This document shows, in pieces, positions 1-7,202 of a DNA stretch of 64,000 nucleotides. Both the position numbers and the translations under genes were made by a program. This DNA comes from Thermofilum sp. (lineage in GTDB: Archaea > Thermoproteota > Thermoprotei > Thermofilales > Thermofilaceae). The DNA lies in contig JAVYKX010000002.1 of the NCBI GenBank assembly GCA_038741495.1, forward strand, positions 322,541 through 386,540, in the 5' to 3' direction. Under the pieces are notes generated by a model. It saw nothing but the letters and a program-made list of their open reading frames with translations, was not told where the DNA came from and ran no database searches. Within the stretch, counting starts at the first letter, position 1; every line of letters starts with the position of its first letter.

Positions 1-99
1 TACCTGAGCTACGATTTCGCGAGGTACGTGGGGCGAACTTTCCCACATGTGCACCGAACGGAGGGTTTCTTCATTGCTTTACTGCGCAAAGCCCGCTAA
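1..99 (+). CDS. C-terminal end of a Sun/NOL1/NOP2-family RNA cytosine-C5 methyltransferase (partial)
   Basis: The frame is open from base 1 to a TAA at 97-99, giving 32 residues that end in GFFIALLRKAR after a basic stretch with RTFPH. Members of the Sun/NOL1/NOP2 (RsmB-like) family of tRNA/rRNA m5C methyltransferases characteristically end with a T-x-GFF-I-A-L-x-R/K tail, because the last strand of the Rossmann-like domain packs there. The rest of the gene lies left of the window, so the catalytic cysteines cannot be checked. The gene is convergent with the minus-strand operon that ends at 103, with a gap of 3 nt. The identification rests on the tail motif only. Confidence 0.6.
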   Translation, partial: YLSYDFARYVGRTFPHVHRTEGFFIALLRKAR

Positions 100-102
100 G
101 AC

Positions 103-420
103 TCAGCCGCGCTCCACGAGCATGAAAGCTGGGGGGCTAATCCTCTCGCTCTTGCACCGGGGACACCTGCTGGGGATCCTGGCTTTTTCAAGATCCTTAA
201 ACACGTAACCGCAGCTGCGGCAGAACGGTGCTCTCATGAGCAGCTGGTACCTACCGGTGCTCTGCCTTTTCAGGGTCTTTGCCACGTGGCCCACATCCTC
301 TAGGAGCTTGCTCAAATAATCCCTCTTAAGCGAAAGAGCCTGGAGAAGCTCGTAGAGGGAGATCTCCCTTCCCGGGTTCTGGAGAAAATAGGAGAGTATT
401 TTCTCTCGAGTTGTCTCCAT
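103..420 (-). CDS. HTH plus zinc-ribbon predicted transcriptional regulator
   Basis: A 105-residue protein with an N-terminal winged-helix-like half (about residues 1-60: REKILSYFLQ, then LYELLQAL and YLSKLLEDV) followed by a zinc ribbon with CRSCG near residue 67 and CPRC near residue 86. This architecture matches the archaeal COG3357-type proteins, predicted DNA-binding regulators with an HTH domain fused to a Zn ribbon. It is the last gene of the minus-strand run after HMG-CoA synthase, thiolase and the DUF35 protein, starting 2 nt beyond the DUF35 stop codon, so it is probably cotranscribed. A role in regulating the mevalonate genes is only inferred from position. Confidence 0.7.
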   Translation of the reverse strand: METTREKILSYFLQNPGREISLYELLQALSLKRDYLSKLLEDVGHVAKTLKRQSTGRYQLLMRAPFCRSCGYVFKDLEKARIPSRCPRCKSERISPPAFMLVERG

Positions 421-422
421 CC

Positions 423-830
423 TTAATCTATCACAGGCCTGAACTTAATGCCGTACTCTATTATACCCTTCTCTCCCTGCTCGCGGTACTTTCTCAAAGT
501 AGCTTCAACACGCATGCCTTCGTAGACTTCCTCTGGTGCCACGTCTGTTATCTGGGCTGGCACTAGCGTGCCGTCGTCGAGCCTAACGAGCGCTACGACG
601 TAAGGTGCTTTATCCGCGAATTCCGCTGGGGGGTTCCGGACAACTGAGAATACTTCCACGAACCCTCTTTCGGGGAGCTTCACGCTCTCCACCTCATCAG
701 ATCCGCACGCCGGGCAGGATTCACGATAGGGATAGAAGCTCTTCCCGCACTTCCTGCACTGTCCTTTAATCAGCCGGTACTTCTTGAGGCGCTCGCGCCA
801 AACCCTCGGGACACTTCTCATGAAAGCCAT
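423..830 (-). CDS. DUF35 OB-fold/zinc-ribbon protein, partner of thiolase and HMG-CoA synthase
   Basis: A 135-residue protein with a rubredoxin-like zinc ribbon (CRKCG and CPACG, about residues 25-42) followed by an OB-fold region rich in beta strands (VEVFSVV, APYVVALVRLDDG, VEATLRKY). This is the DUF35/COG1545 architecture. In archaea a DUF35 protein bridges acetoacetyl-CoA thiolase and HMG-CoA synthase in one complex that channels acetoacetyl-CoA, and here the three genes are adjacent in the order HMGS, thiolase, DUF35. The start ATG at 830 is 1 nt past the thiolase stop; an alternative ATG is at 821. Structural partner role is established for the family; the enzyme complex here is inferred. 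Confidence 0.85.
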   Translation of the reverse strand: MAFMRSVPRVWRERLKKYRLIKGQCRKCGKSFYPYRESCPACGSDEVESVKLPERGFVEVFSVVRNPPAEFADKAPYVVALVRLDDGTLVPAQITDVAPEEVYEGMRVEATLRKYREQGEKGIIEYGIKFRPVID

Positions 831-831
831 T

Positions 832-2007
832 CTACCTCACCCGCTTAATCACACTCACGGCAACAGTGCCTCCAACACCTCCAACGTTCTGCGCAAGACC
901 CACCTCGGGGTTCGGGACCTGGTTCGGGCCCGCCTCGCCTCTCAGCTGCACCACGATGTCGTAAACCTGGTATATGCCCGTGGCGCCGACAGGGTGGCCG
1001 CGGGCTTTCAGGCCCCCCATAGTGTTTGTGGGTATGTCTCCATCCTTCTCGAGCTGGCCCTCTTTCAAGAGGCGCCATCCCTCGCCTTTCTTCGCGAAAC
1101 CAAGATCCTCTAGGTGTATCACCCCCAGCACCGTGAAAGCATCGTGCACTTCCAAGAGGTCTACATCCTTTATCTCGAGGGAAGCCATGCCGAGCGCCTT
1201 GCGAACGGCCTTAACGGTTGCAGTGATAGTTGTGGGGTCTTCGCGATCGTGGATGCTGAACACATCCGTGGAGACAGCGCTTCCCGCCAGCTCGAGGAGA
1301 ACATCCCTGTTTTCTAGCTTGGCAGCCTTCTCCTCGGAGCACAGCACAAGCGCAGCGCTCCCATCGCCGATAGGGGCGCTCTCCAGCAGGTGGATGGGGT
1401 CAGCGACTATCGGTGACCTGAGCACCTCATCTAGGGTTATGGGCCGCTGGTGTTGCGCGAGGGGGTTGTTCGCAGCGTACTTGTGATCATGCACGGCGAA
1501 GAGAGCTATATCCTCCTGCCTGGCCCCGTACTTCTTCATGTAGTACCGGTATACCAGGGCGTTGAGAGCCACGAAGGAGAAGCCGGCGAAAGCCACGTAC
1601 TCCTGGTCCTCAGCCATCACGAGCGCGCTCGTCACATCGCTAGTTACCGCGTCGGTCATCTTCTCGACACCTGTCACCAAAACGCAGTCGTAGACTCCTG
1701 ACTTTACCGCTAGGTACGCCTGGTGAAGTGCTGCTCCTCCGCTACCGCAAGCCGCCTCCACCTTCACTGCAGCCACCCCCGGTATCCCGAGCCAGGTGGC
1801 CAGGAGAGAGCCGAGGTGCTCCTGACCTTGAAGGTAGCCCGAAGACATGTTGCTGACGTAGATTGCCTGAATTTCCTTTTTTTCGATCCCAGCGTCGTTG
1901 ATGGCCTGAAGCGAAGCTTCTCTCATAAGGTCTCTCAGCGACTTGTGCCAGTGCTCGTCTACGCTCGTAGCGCCTGCTCCCGCGATGAAAACCCTCCCCA
2001 CTCTCAT
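832..2007 (-). CDS. Acetyl-CoA C-acetyltransferase (archaeal thiolase)
   Basis: A 391-residue archaeal thiolase of the SCP2-thiolase-like group, expected to condense two acetyl-CoA to acetoacetyl-CoA for the mevalonate pathway. The nucleophilic cysteine is in EAACGSGG (Cys87) and the C-terminal active-site histidine in RGHPVGATG; the second cysteine of bacterial thiolases is absent from the terminal GGVGGTVAV segment, as usual in this subgroup. An upstream in-frame ATG would extend it 37 residues into the HMGS gene, but the extension is basic, unlike thiolases. The chosen ATG at 2007 gives a TGATG overlap with the HMGS stop, implying translational coupling. The DUF35 gene follows immediately. 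Confidence 0.9.
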   Translation of the reverse strand: MRVGRVFIAGAGATSVDEHWHKSLRDLMREASLQAINDAGIEKKEIQAIYVSNMSSGYLQGQEHLGSLLATWLGIPGVAAVKVEAACGSGGAALHQAYLAVKSGVYDCVLVTGVEKMTDAVTSDVTSALVMAEDQEYVAFAGFSFVALNALVYRYYMKKYGARQEDIALFAVHDHKYAANNPLAQHQRPITLDEVLRSPIVADPIHLLESAPIGDGSAALVLCSEEKAAKLENRDVLLELAGSAVSTDVFSIHDREDPTTITATVKAVRKALGMASLEIKDVDLLEVHDAFTVLGVIHLEDLGFAKKGEGWRLLKEGQLEKDGDIPTNTMGGLKARGHPVGATGIYQVYDIVVQLRGEAGPNQVPNPEVGLAQNVGGVGGTVAVSVIKRVR

Positions 2008-3047
2008 CACCTCTCGATCATGCCGCGATACTTTAGGTAAATCGCGTAGTCCACGATTTTTGCTCTCGCCACCAGCTTTGCGACCGTGGGGGCCCTGCTG
2101 CGCACTTCTTCGATACAATTGCCGACGACTAGAGAAATCGCATCGCTCCCAGCCCCGCTCCCAAAGGAGACCACCAGGATCCTGTCGCCAGGAGCCGCCA
2201 CGTCGAGCGTGCTTGCCAGTCCTATGAGCGAAGCGGCAGCGTAAGTATTGCCGATATCTCCCGAAAGCAAGCCGGGCTTCAGCTGCTCCTGGGAGAAACC
2301 GAGCATCTCAGCTACTCTCTGCGGGAACTTTACGTTAGGCTGGTGGAAAACTACGTACTTGAAGTCTTTCGGGCTGAGCCCTGTCTCCTCCATAAGACCC
2401 TTTGCGGCACTGACGATGTGGTGGAAGTACGCTGGTTCGCCTGTGAACCTGAATGTGTGTACCGGGTATTTTTGCCCTTCCCTCCTCCAGAAGTCCGGGG
2501 TGTCAGTAACGTAGGAGTACACGTGTTCGATGTACGCTGCTGCTTTCTCGGTCGCCGGCCCCAGGAGGTATGCTGCCGCACCAGCAGCGGCGGTGTACTC
2601 TAGTTCGTCGCCCGGGCTGCCTTGAGCGGTGTCCGTACCGATGGCCATCCCGTACTTGATTACTCCAGCTCCAATCAGCCCTGCGACGCTGATTAAAGCT
2701 GTCGTACCTGCCTTGCAGGCAAACTCCATGTCAATACCGTACAGCTTTCTCGAGAAGCCCAGAGCCTCGGCTATTACTGTCGCGGAAGGTTTAACAGCGT
2801 AAGGCGGGCTCTCGGAGCCCACGTAAAGGGCTTCGACAAGCGAGGGATCGATGCCAGCTCTCCGTAGCGCGTAGCGGGCAGCTTCGTAAGCAATCGTCAA
2901 AGAGTCCTCGTCGGGCCCGGGCACGCTCTTCTGCCTGACAGGTGCTCGCTCAGCACCTCCCGTGTGGACTCGCGAAATTTCCTTTGCCTCGATTCTGAAC
3001 CGGGGTATGTACGCACCATACCCTAGGATCGACGCTAAATACTTCAT
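2007..3047 (-). CDS. Hydroxymethylglutaryl-CoA synthase
   Basis: A 346-residue archaeal HMG-CoA synthase (COG3425 type), condensing acetoacetyl-CoA with acetyl-CoA. Visible family features are the N-terminal GYGAYIPRFRI strand, the nucleophile in EFACKAGT (Cys111), the histidine in VFHQPN (His235) and the C-terminal GSGAGSDA glycine loop. Length is normal for archaeal members. It is the first gene of the minus-strand mevalonate operon and overlaps the thiolase start by 1 nt. A TATA-like box sits about 25-33 nt upstream of the ATG. Together with the aconitase-X subunits at 20.3-21.9 kb this indicates the archaeal variant of the mevalonate pathway. Confidence 0.93.
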   Translation of the reverse strand: MKYLASILGYGAYIPRFRIEAKEISRVHTGGAERAPVRQKSVPGPDEDSLTIAYEAARYALRRAGIDPSLVEALYVGSESPPYAVKPSATVIAEALGFSRKLYGIDMEFACKAGTTALISVAGLIGAGVIKYGMAIGTDTAQGSPGDELEYTAAAGAAAYLLGPATEKAAAYIEHVYSYVTDTPDFWRREGQKYPVHTFRFTGEPAYFHHIVSAAKGLMEETGLSPKDFKYVVFHQPNVKFPQRVAEMLGFSQEQLKPGLLSGDIGNTYAAASLIGLASTLDVAAPGDRILVVSFGSGAGSDAISLVVGNCIEEVRSRAPTVAKLVARAKIVDYAIYLKYRGMIER

Positions 3048-3071
3048 GCGAGATCGGGAAAATAGTGATCA

Positions 3072-3080
3072 GATATAAAA
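3072..3080 (-). promoter_or_regulatory. TATA box of the mevalonate operon
   Basis: On the minus strand the sequence TTTTATATC lies 25-33 nt upstream of the HMG-CoA synthase ATG in a 49-nt gap between deoC and HMGS. Its spacing implies a transcript start at or very near the start codon, so the mRNA may be leaderless. No BRE could be assigned with certainty. Confidence 0.6.
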
Positions 3081-3096
3081 CCCTTTCTACAATCAG

Positions 3097-3837
3097 CTAT
3101 CCTTTTTTAGACAGTAGTCGAATTGCCTCGTTTACTACCTTCACGCCACTGCTCGTCCCTATCCTGTCAGCCCCCATTGCGTAGAAGAGCAGAGCCTGGA
3201 GCCCCGTTCTGATACCTCCTGCTGCCTTAATTCTTGTCGAACTGCCTTCGATACCCTTCCTCATCGCGAGCATATCCTCAAAGGAGGCTCCTCGGGGCCC
3301 AAAGCCGGTGGAAGTTTTAACGAAGTCGACACCGGCTCTTGCCAACTCCTTAGTCAGTTCCACTATTTCAGCATCCGCGAGGTAGCCCGTTTCCTCGATA
3401 ACTTTCAGTACGCCACCGTAGGCGTGAACCAATTCCAACACTTGCTTAACCTCTTCCAGAGCCTCGTTCAATCTACCTGACTTGACGAGCGAGATGTTAA
3501 CGACCATGTCAACTTCGTCGGCACCGGACTCCATAGCGTACCTCGCCTCCTCCACTTTCAGCCGCGTAGGCGCATTGCCGTGGGGGAATCCGACAACTGT
3601 CACTACTTTCACTTTATCGCGGGTTATCTCTCTAGCCTTGCTGACGAAGAAGAGGGGGATGCAGCACCCGAATAGCTCATTCTTAACAGCCTCCTCACAG
3701 GTTCTCGCGAGTTCCTCATAAGTGGCGTCTGGGCGCAGATTCGTGTGATCGATTAAGCTCTTTACGATCTCGGGCTGTTCCTCTAACCTCCTCAGCCGAT
3801 CAGGGATGAGCATCGCTTGCATCAAAAATGATTTCAA
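3097..3837 (-). CDS. deoC: Deoxyribose-phosphate aldolase
   Basis: A 246-residue class I aldolase that reversibly cleaves 2-deoxyribose 5-phosphate to glyceraldehyde 3-phosphate and acetaldehyde. The Schiff-base lysine is in DFVKTSTGFG (Lys174), the catalytic aspartate in GADEVDMVV (Asp110), and the second lysine in RIKAAGGIRT (Lys201); the phosphate loop GGIRT is present. The start may be ATG 3837 or the internal ATGs at 3822/3813, since family members usually begin close to the first helix. The start region lies back to back with uppS with only 12 nt between, so promoters overlap. A 70-bp piece of this gene, coding residues 105-128 including Asp110, is duplicated at 4666-4735. Confidence 0.93.
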   Translation of the reverse strand: MKSFLMQAMLIPDRLRRLEEQPEIVKSLIDHTNLRPDATYEELARTCEEAVKNELFGCCIPLFFVSKAREITRDKVKVVTVVGFPHGNAPTRLKVEEARYAMESGADEVDMVVNISLVKSGRLNEALEEVKQVLELVHAYGGVLKVIEETGYLADAEIVELTKELARAGVDFVKTSTGFGPRGASFEDMLAMRKGIEGSSTRIKAAGGIRTGLQALLFYAMGADRIGTSSGVKVVNEAIRLLSKKG

Positions 3838-3849
3838 AGACTTCTTGAA

Positions 3850-4665
3850 ATGCTTGGCGAGTGTTACGTGTCGAAGCCCCTTTGGAGAAGGGCTGCTCGG
3901 CTGCTAGGGTTGTACAAGCTCTACGAGCGCCTACTAGAGTCTGAAGTAAAGAAGGGTCTCGTACCTGCCCACGTAGCGATAATTATGGATGGGAACAGGC
4001 GCTGGGCTAGGGAGCGTGGCCTGCCGCCTATTCTCGGCCACAGGTATGGAGCCATGGTAGTGGAGGACGTGCTCAAGTGGTGCTACGATCTCGGAGTCAG
4101 GACAGTGACGCTCTACGTTCTCTCGACGGAGAACCTCGCGAGAAGGAGCAGGGAGGAGCTGGAGAACATCTTCAACCTACTCTCGGAGAAGCTCGATAGC
4201 CTTCTCGATTCAGAGGACGTAGCTAGGTGGAAAGCGAGGGTGAGATTCATCGGCGACAGGTCTCTGCTCCCTCCGAGCATCGTCGCAAAGATAGAGAAGC
4301 TGGAGGAGAAGACGAAGCTGTATAGCGAGCGTTTCCTGAACATAGCTCTGGCTTACGGGGGCCGTCGGGAGATCGTGGATGCTGTGAGAAGAGTGGCGAG
4401 CGATGTGAAGGAAGGCAGGCTTGAGGTGAGCGATATCACCGAAGAGGTTTTCGAGCGGTACCTCTACACGGGTGATCAGCCGTATCCCGAGCCGGATCTG
4501 GTGATAAGGACAAGCGGGGAGATGAGGATCAGCAATTTCCTACTCTGGCAGATAGCCTACTCGGAGCTGATATTCCTAGATGTCTACTGGCCCGACTTCC
4601 GGAAGATTGATCTTCTCAGGGCCGTCAGGCTCTACCAGCAGCGCCAGAGGCGTCGCGGCGCCTGA
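3850..4665 (+). CDS. uppS: cis-Prenyltransferase (undecaprenyl/dolichyl-type polyprenyl diphosphate synthase)
   Basis: A 271-residue cis-prenyltransferase that extends allylic diphosphates with isopentenyl diphosphate to make long polyprenyl carriers for glycosylation. Diagnostic motifs are HVAIIMDGNRRWA (catalytic Asp47), LYVLSTEN, RFIGDR, and the C-terminal RTSGEMRISNFLLWQ followed by AYSELIF. The first 38 residues form a basic amphipathic extension common in archaeal and eukaryotic members; a GTG at 3868 is an alternative start. The gene is divergent from deoC. Its stop codon is followed without any spacer by the duplicated deoC fragment, so the native 3' flank has been replaced. Confidence 0.92.
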   Translation: MLGECYVSKPLWRRAARLLGLYKLYERLLESEVKKGLVPAHVAIIMDGNRRWARERGLPPILGHRYGAMVVEDVLKWCYDLGVRTVTLYVLSTENLARRSREELENIFNLLSEKLDSLLDSEDVARWKARVRFIGDRSLLPPSIVAKIEKLEEKTKLYSERFLNIALAYGGRREIVDAVRRVASDVKEGRLEVSDITEEVFERYLYTGDQPYPEPDLVIRTSGEMRISNFLLWQIAYSELIFLDVYWPDFRKIDLLRAVRLYQQRQRRRGA

Positions 4666-4735
4666 CCAGAGCCTCGTTCAATCTACCTGACTTAACGAGC
4701 GAGATGTTAACGACCATGTCAACTTCGTCAGCACC
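4666..4735 (+). repeat. 70-bp duplicated fragment of deoC directly after the uppS stop
   Basis: Bases 4666-4735 match 3456-3525 inside deoC in the same orientation with 68 of 70 identities; the two differences are both G to A (3484/4694 and 3520/4730). The match begins on the first base after the uppS TGA and ends at 4735, where similarity stops abruptly. The arrangement is what one expects at the junction of a tandem duplication of the segment 3456-4665 with almost all of the second copy lost later. It has no start or stop context and is not a gene. Confidence 0.95.
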
Positions 4736-4766
4736 TCAGCTCAGTGCCTCACGCACCTGCCTCAGC

Positions 4767-4950
4767 AAAAATATATAGCAGGGTAAAAAGTCGGGTTTAG
4801 TTCGAGCGCGCTCCTCGGTGCAACCTCTCGAGGTTCATGGCCCCCCACCTTGAATGGGAAGCTCCAGCTTCCACCTTCAACCGTCTAGCAGCAACACTCA
4901 AGCACTCCTGCTAGCGGTCACAGTGAATTCCTTCCCTATAGGGAAACGTG
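4767..4950 (+). other. Non-coding tract with a TATA-like box and four consecutive hairpins
   Basis: An AT-rich TATA-like stretch (AAAAATATATAGC, about 4767-4779) is followed by four inverted repeats: AACCTC/GAGGTT at 4822-4835; a long one at 4850-4880 with GGAAGCT/AGCTTCC (4857-4872) inside TTGAA/TTCAA; CTAGCAG/CTGCTAG at 4885-4914; and the palindrome TTCCCTATAGGGAA at 4932-4945. No convincing reading frame spans the tract. It may be the left end of the TnpB element, whose ends form hairpins in the IS200/IS605 superfamily, or a structured RNA transcribed from the TATA box. Neither can be decided by reading alone. Confidence 0.5.
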
Positions 4951-5280
4951 GAGGGGTGGGTATGCGGCGGGGAACAGGCAGCTGCAACCCGGAGAGCGTG
5001 GAGTGAAAACCTCCGCGCGGAGTGGGCAGCATCTAGGGGGTGAGCGCTTCCTCGAGGGCCTTGTTGAGCTCCTCGTCGAAGCTCAACCCCTTCCGCCTCG
5101 CCCCCAGCTCCCTCATGCTCCCCGCCGCTCGCCAGCTCCTCCACACCACTCACCCCGTGGCGAAAGCCATGTAGAGGGCGAGCCAGCCTTCCCTCAAGCG
5201 CCGGCACCATTCTCCCGGGGCGTTGCCCCCGCATCCCTTGCGGCCATAAATAGGGTTTGGGCAAGTGAAGCTGGGGGTGG
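4951..5280. other. Region upstream of tnpB with no supported gene; possible gene remnant on the minus strand
   Basis: About 330 nt without a convincing gene. On the minus strand 5116-5033 encodes a 27-residue peptide starting MRELGARRKG and ending ALEEALTP, which has a coding-like helical look; in the same frame, before an in-frame TGA, there is another coding-like piece ending LALYMAFATG. Together these could be the decayed end of a small gene interrupted by a stop. I do not recognise the family. Long frames here read through the tnpB start on the opposite strand and are GC-rich artefacts. A purine-rich GGGGGTGG precedes the tnpB ATG. Confidence 0.25.
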
Positions 5281-6492
5281 ATGGAGGTCAGCGTGAGCAA
5301 GCAGAGCAAGGCCCCTGCTGGCCTCCGGGTGCTTGTGAGGGCGTACAGGGTTCCAGTGCCGGAAGGGGCTCGGCGGCCGGTGGGGGAGCTGCTGACCTGG
5401 TACCAGCGCAGCCTGGATAAGGCTCTCGAGGCTATCTGGGAGAGCGTCGAGTGGAGGGGCGACCCGAGGCACCTGGAGAAGTATGGCCGTTTCAAGGTCC
5501 CGGTGCTGCCCGAGTCGGCGGAGTTTCAGCGGCAGCTGAGGAGGAGGCTGGTGGAGAGCTGCCCCTACGCCGCGCACTGGGTGGATAGCGTGATCCGCTC
5601 CGCTTCCGCTATCATGCGGGCTTGGCGGAAGAGGTACCTCGCGGGCAGGGCAAGGAAGAAGAGGCCGAGGGTTGCAAAGCGCTTCGCCAGGGTGAAGGGC
5701 ACGCTGGTGAGGGTGGACTACGAGCGCAAAGCCATCCGGGTCACGCTCCGGCCGGGCGAGTACGTGGCGGTGAGCTGGGCTGGGGCGTGGTTCGAGGAGC
5801 GGGTCGAGGGATGGGAGCTGGGGGAGCCTGTGCTTAAGGACGATAGCGTCATCTTAGTCTTCGAGAAGGCTGTCGACGCTGCGGCAGCCTCTGTGGTCGT
5901 GGGCTGGGACTGCAACGAGTTCAGTCTTAACGGCTTCGACGGGCAGCGCTTCTACACCGTTAACATAGAGCCGCTGGTCAAGATGAAGGAGCGGTACGAG
6001 GAGATTATCTCGAGGCTGCAGAGCGCCGGGAAAGAAGGGCTCGCGGAGAAGTACTGGAGGAGGCTCCGCGACAGGGAGCGCGACTTCGTGAAAAAGCTGG
6101 CGAAGCAGCTGGCAGAGCGGTTCCCCGGCGCGATCTTCGCCTTCGAGGACTTAGACAAGGAGAAGCTGGTCAGCAAAGAAATGCCGAAAGCCGCGAGGAA
6201 GAGGAACGGGAGGGCGCCCTGGCTCACAATACAGCGGAAGGTGGCGGAGAAAGCTCCCACCGTCCGCGTCTCAGCCCGCAACACGTCAAGGACGTGCCCG
6301 AGGTGCGGCTGGGTCTCGAGGGAGGACCCCGGCAAAACCTTCCACTGCAAGAGATGCGGGCTGACCATGGACCGGCAGCGCTTAGCCGCCGTCAACGTGT
6401 GGCTGCGGGCGGTGAAGAAGCTCGGCCTCAAGGCAGAGCTGCCGCCGCGCTTCTGGGGGCTCCCAGAGCTGAAGATAGAGGTCAAGCTGTGA
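5281..6492 (+). CDS. tnpB: TnpB, RNA-guided nuclease of an IS200/IS605-type element
   Basis: A 403-residue TnpB (OrfB) protein. The RuvC-like nuclease triad looks intact: Asp210 in VVGWDCNEFSL, Glu289 in IFAFEDLDKE, and Asp364 in GLTMDRQRLAAVNV. The inserted zinc ribbon has CPRCG (Cys339/342) and CKRCG (Cys356/359) behind TSRTC. TnpB proteins are omega-RNA-guided DNA nucleases that cut the donor-joint site and help retain the element. No tnpA Y1 transposase gene is visible nearby, so this is an IS1341-like solo copy that would need TnpA in trans, or a domesticated copy. The start ATG follows GGGGGTGG; GTG 5293 is an alternative. GC content is higher than in neighbouring genes. Confidence 0.9.
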   Translation: MEVSVSKQSKAPAGLRVLVRAYRVPVPEGARRPVGELLTWYQRSLDKALEAIWESVEWRGDPRHLEKYGRFKVPVLPESAEFQRQLRRRLVESCPYAAHWVDSVIRSASAIMRAWRKRYLAGRARKKRPRVAKRFARVKGTLVRVDYERKAIRVTLRPGEYVAVSWAGAWFEERVEGWELGEPVLKDDSVILVFEKAVDAAAASVVVGWDCNEFSLNGFDGQRFYTVNIEPLVKMKERYEEIISRLQSAGKEGLAEKYWRRLRDRERDFVKKLAKQLAERFPGAIFAFEDLDKEKLVSKEMPKAARKRNGRAPWLTIQRKVAEKAPTVRVSARNTSRTCPRCGWVSREDPGKTFHCKRCGLTMDRQRLAAVNVWLRAVKKLGLKAELPPRFWGLPELKIEVKL

Positions 6493-6720
6493 GGAAGCAC
6501 AGCTTCGGCGCGGAACCGCCAGAGACCCAGCTCCAGCCTCCAGCCGCCCCCGGGGCCAACCGGGCCGCGGAAAGCGGCCCTCGGGGGTTTCCCCCGCGGT
6601 TCCGCCGCGGGGAGGGGTTACCCCCAGCGGGGCCTCATGGCCGGTGACATGGGCCCCGATGAAGAGGGGCCCGAGTCGGGAAGGCCCAAGGGCCACAGGC
6701 CCGAGAACCCCTGAGTGCGC
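6493..6720 (+). ncRNA. Candidate omega-RNA / right end of the TnpB element
   Basis: Immediately after tnpB comes a very GC-rich tract with several strong hairpins: GGGCCGC/GCGGCCC (6562-6580), GGGGG/CCCCC (6583-6595), CCCCGCGG/CCGCGGGG (6592-6612) and GGGCCCC/GGGGCCC with loop GATGAAGA (6651-6672). The tract then changes sharply into AT-rich DNA around 6728. In IS200/IS605-type elements the omega-RNA scaffold overlaps the tnpB 3' end and runs to the right end of the element, with the guide taken from the flank just beyond. The position and structure fit that role, but the exact right end, probably near 6700-6720, cannot be set from one copy. Confidence 0.55.
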
Positions 6721-6770
6721 GTATGCGTTACTTTTTTTATTAAACAGTGCGCAGGGTTTCCAGGGTTGGA

Positions 6771-7202
6771 ATGTCCTACAACTTGCTGCAGTTCAATAGC
6801 TTCGAAGAGCTCCTGAAGTACTTAGACTCGCAGATTGCTTCGTTGAGCGAGTCCTTGTCAGCTCTTCAGCGAAGATACGAGAGTGTGCACGCGAGAGCCG
6901 AGAGGATGCGTGCGCTCGAGCGCGTGCTGGAGGATCTCTTGGGTGAGAAGCTTCCGACGTTAAACGAGGTTGATTACATGGGGCTTAAAGTGGTGATCAA
7001 CGCGAGGGCGGTAGACGAGCTCGCGGTCCTTGAGGAGACGCTTGAGTCACAGAGGGAGACTTTGGAGGCTTTGGGGAGGATCAGGGAGGTTCTTCAGCGC
7101 CTCAGCAGCTCTGTTGATCTCACGGGCGCGGAGGGCATCACGATACTGGTCCAGACCCTGAACGGCATTCCGATGAGGATACTGCTGAAGGAGATAGAAT
7201 GA
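6771..7202 (+). CDS. Small coiled-coil protein of unknown function
   Basis: I do not recognise a family. The 143-residue product is acidic and largely helical: two heptad-rich stretches (about residues 15-65 and 80-110: LDSQIASLSESLSALQRR and LAVLEETLESQRETLEAL) flank a short strand region GLKVVINARAVDEL. The ATG at 6771 was preferred over GTG 6747 because GGGTTGG precedes it; an AT-rich promoter-like stretch lies at 6730-6745, immediately after the TnpB element. Its stop overlaps the next start as ATGA, so it is translationally coupled to the secreted thioredoxin-like protein. It may be a cytoplasmic partner of that protein, which is inference. Confidence 0.65.
   Translation: MSYNLLQFNSFEELLKYLDSQIASLSESLSALQRRYESVHARAERMRALERVLEDLLGEKLPTLNEVDYMGLKVVINARAVDELAVLEETLESQRETLEALGRIREVLQRLSSSVDLTGAEGITILVQTLNGIPMRILLKEIE

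Noticed and set aside
2008-2118. N-terminal extension of the thiolase to 428 residues
   Set aside because: The added 37 residues are basic and lie inside the HMGS gene, while the ATG at 2007 gives the normal thiolase start and a TGATG coupling.
4790-5030. SRP RNA or RNase P RNA
   Set aside because: The hairpin tract prompted the idea, but I could not find the conserved SRP domain IV loop or the RNase P core motifs.
4911-5577. Long minus-strand frames of 127 and 194 residues across the tnpB start
   Set aside because: Composition is Pro/Arg/Ala-rich, they overlap the well-supported tnpB start on the opposite strand, and none has a recognisable domain; they are artefacts of GC-rich DNA.
4736-6770. 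Target-site duplication for the TnpB island
   Set aside because: IS200/IS605-type elements do not make target duplications, and I could not see a matched pair of ends; the left boundary remains undefined.
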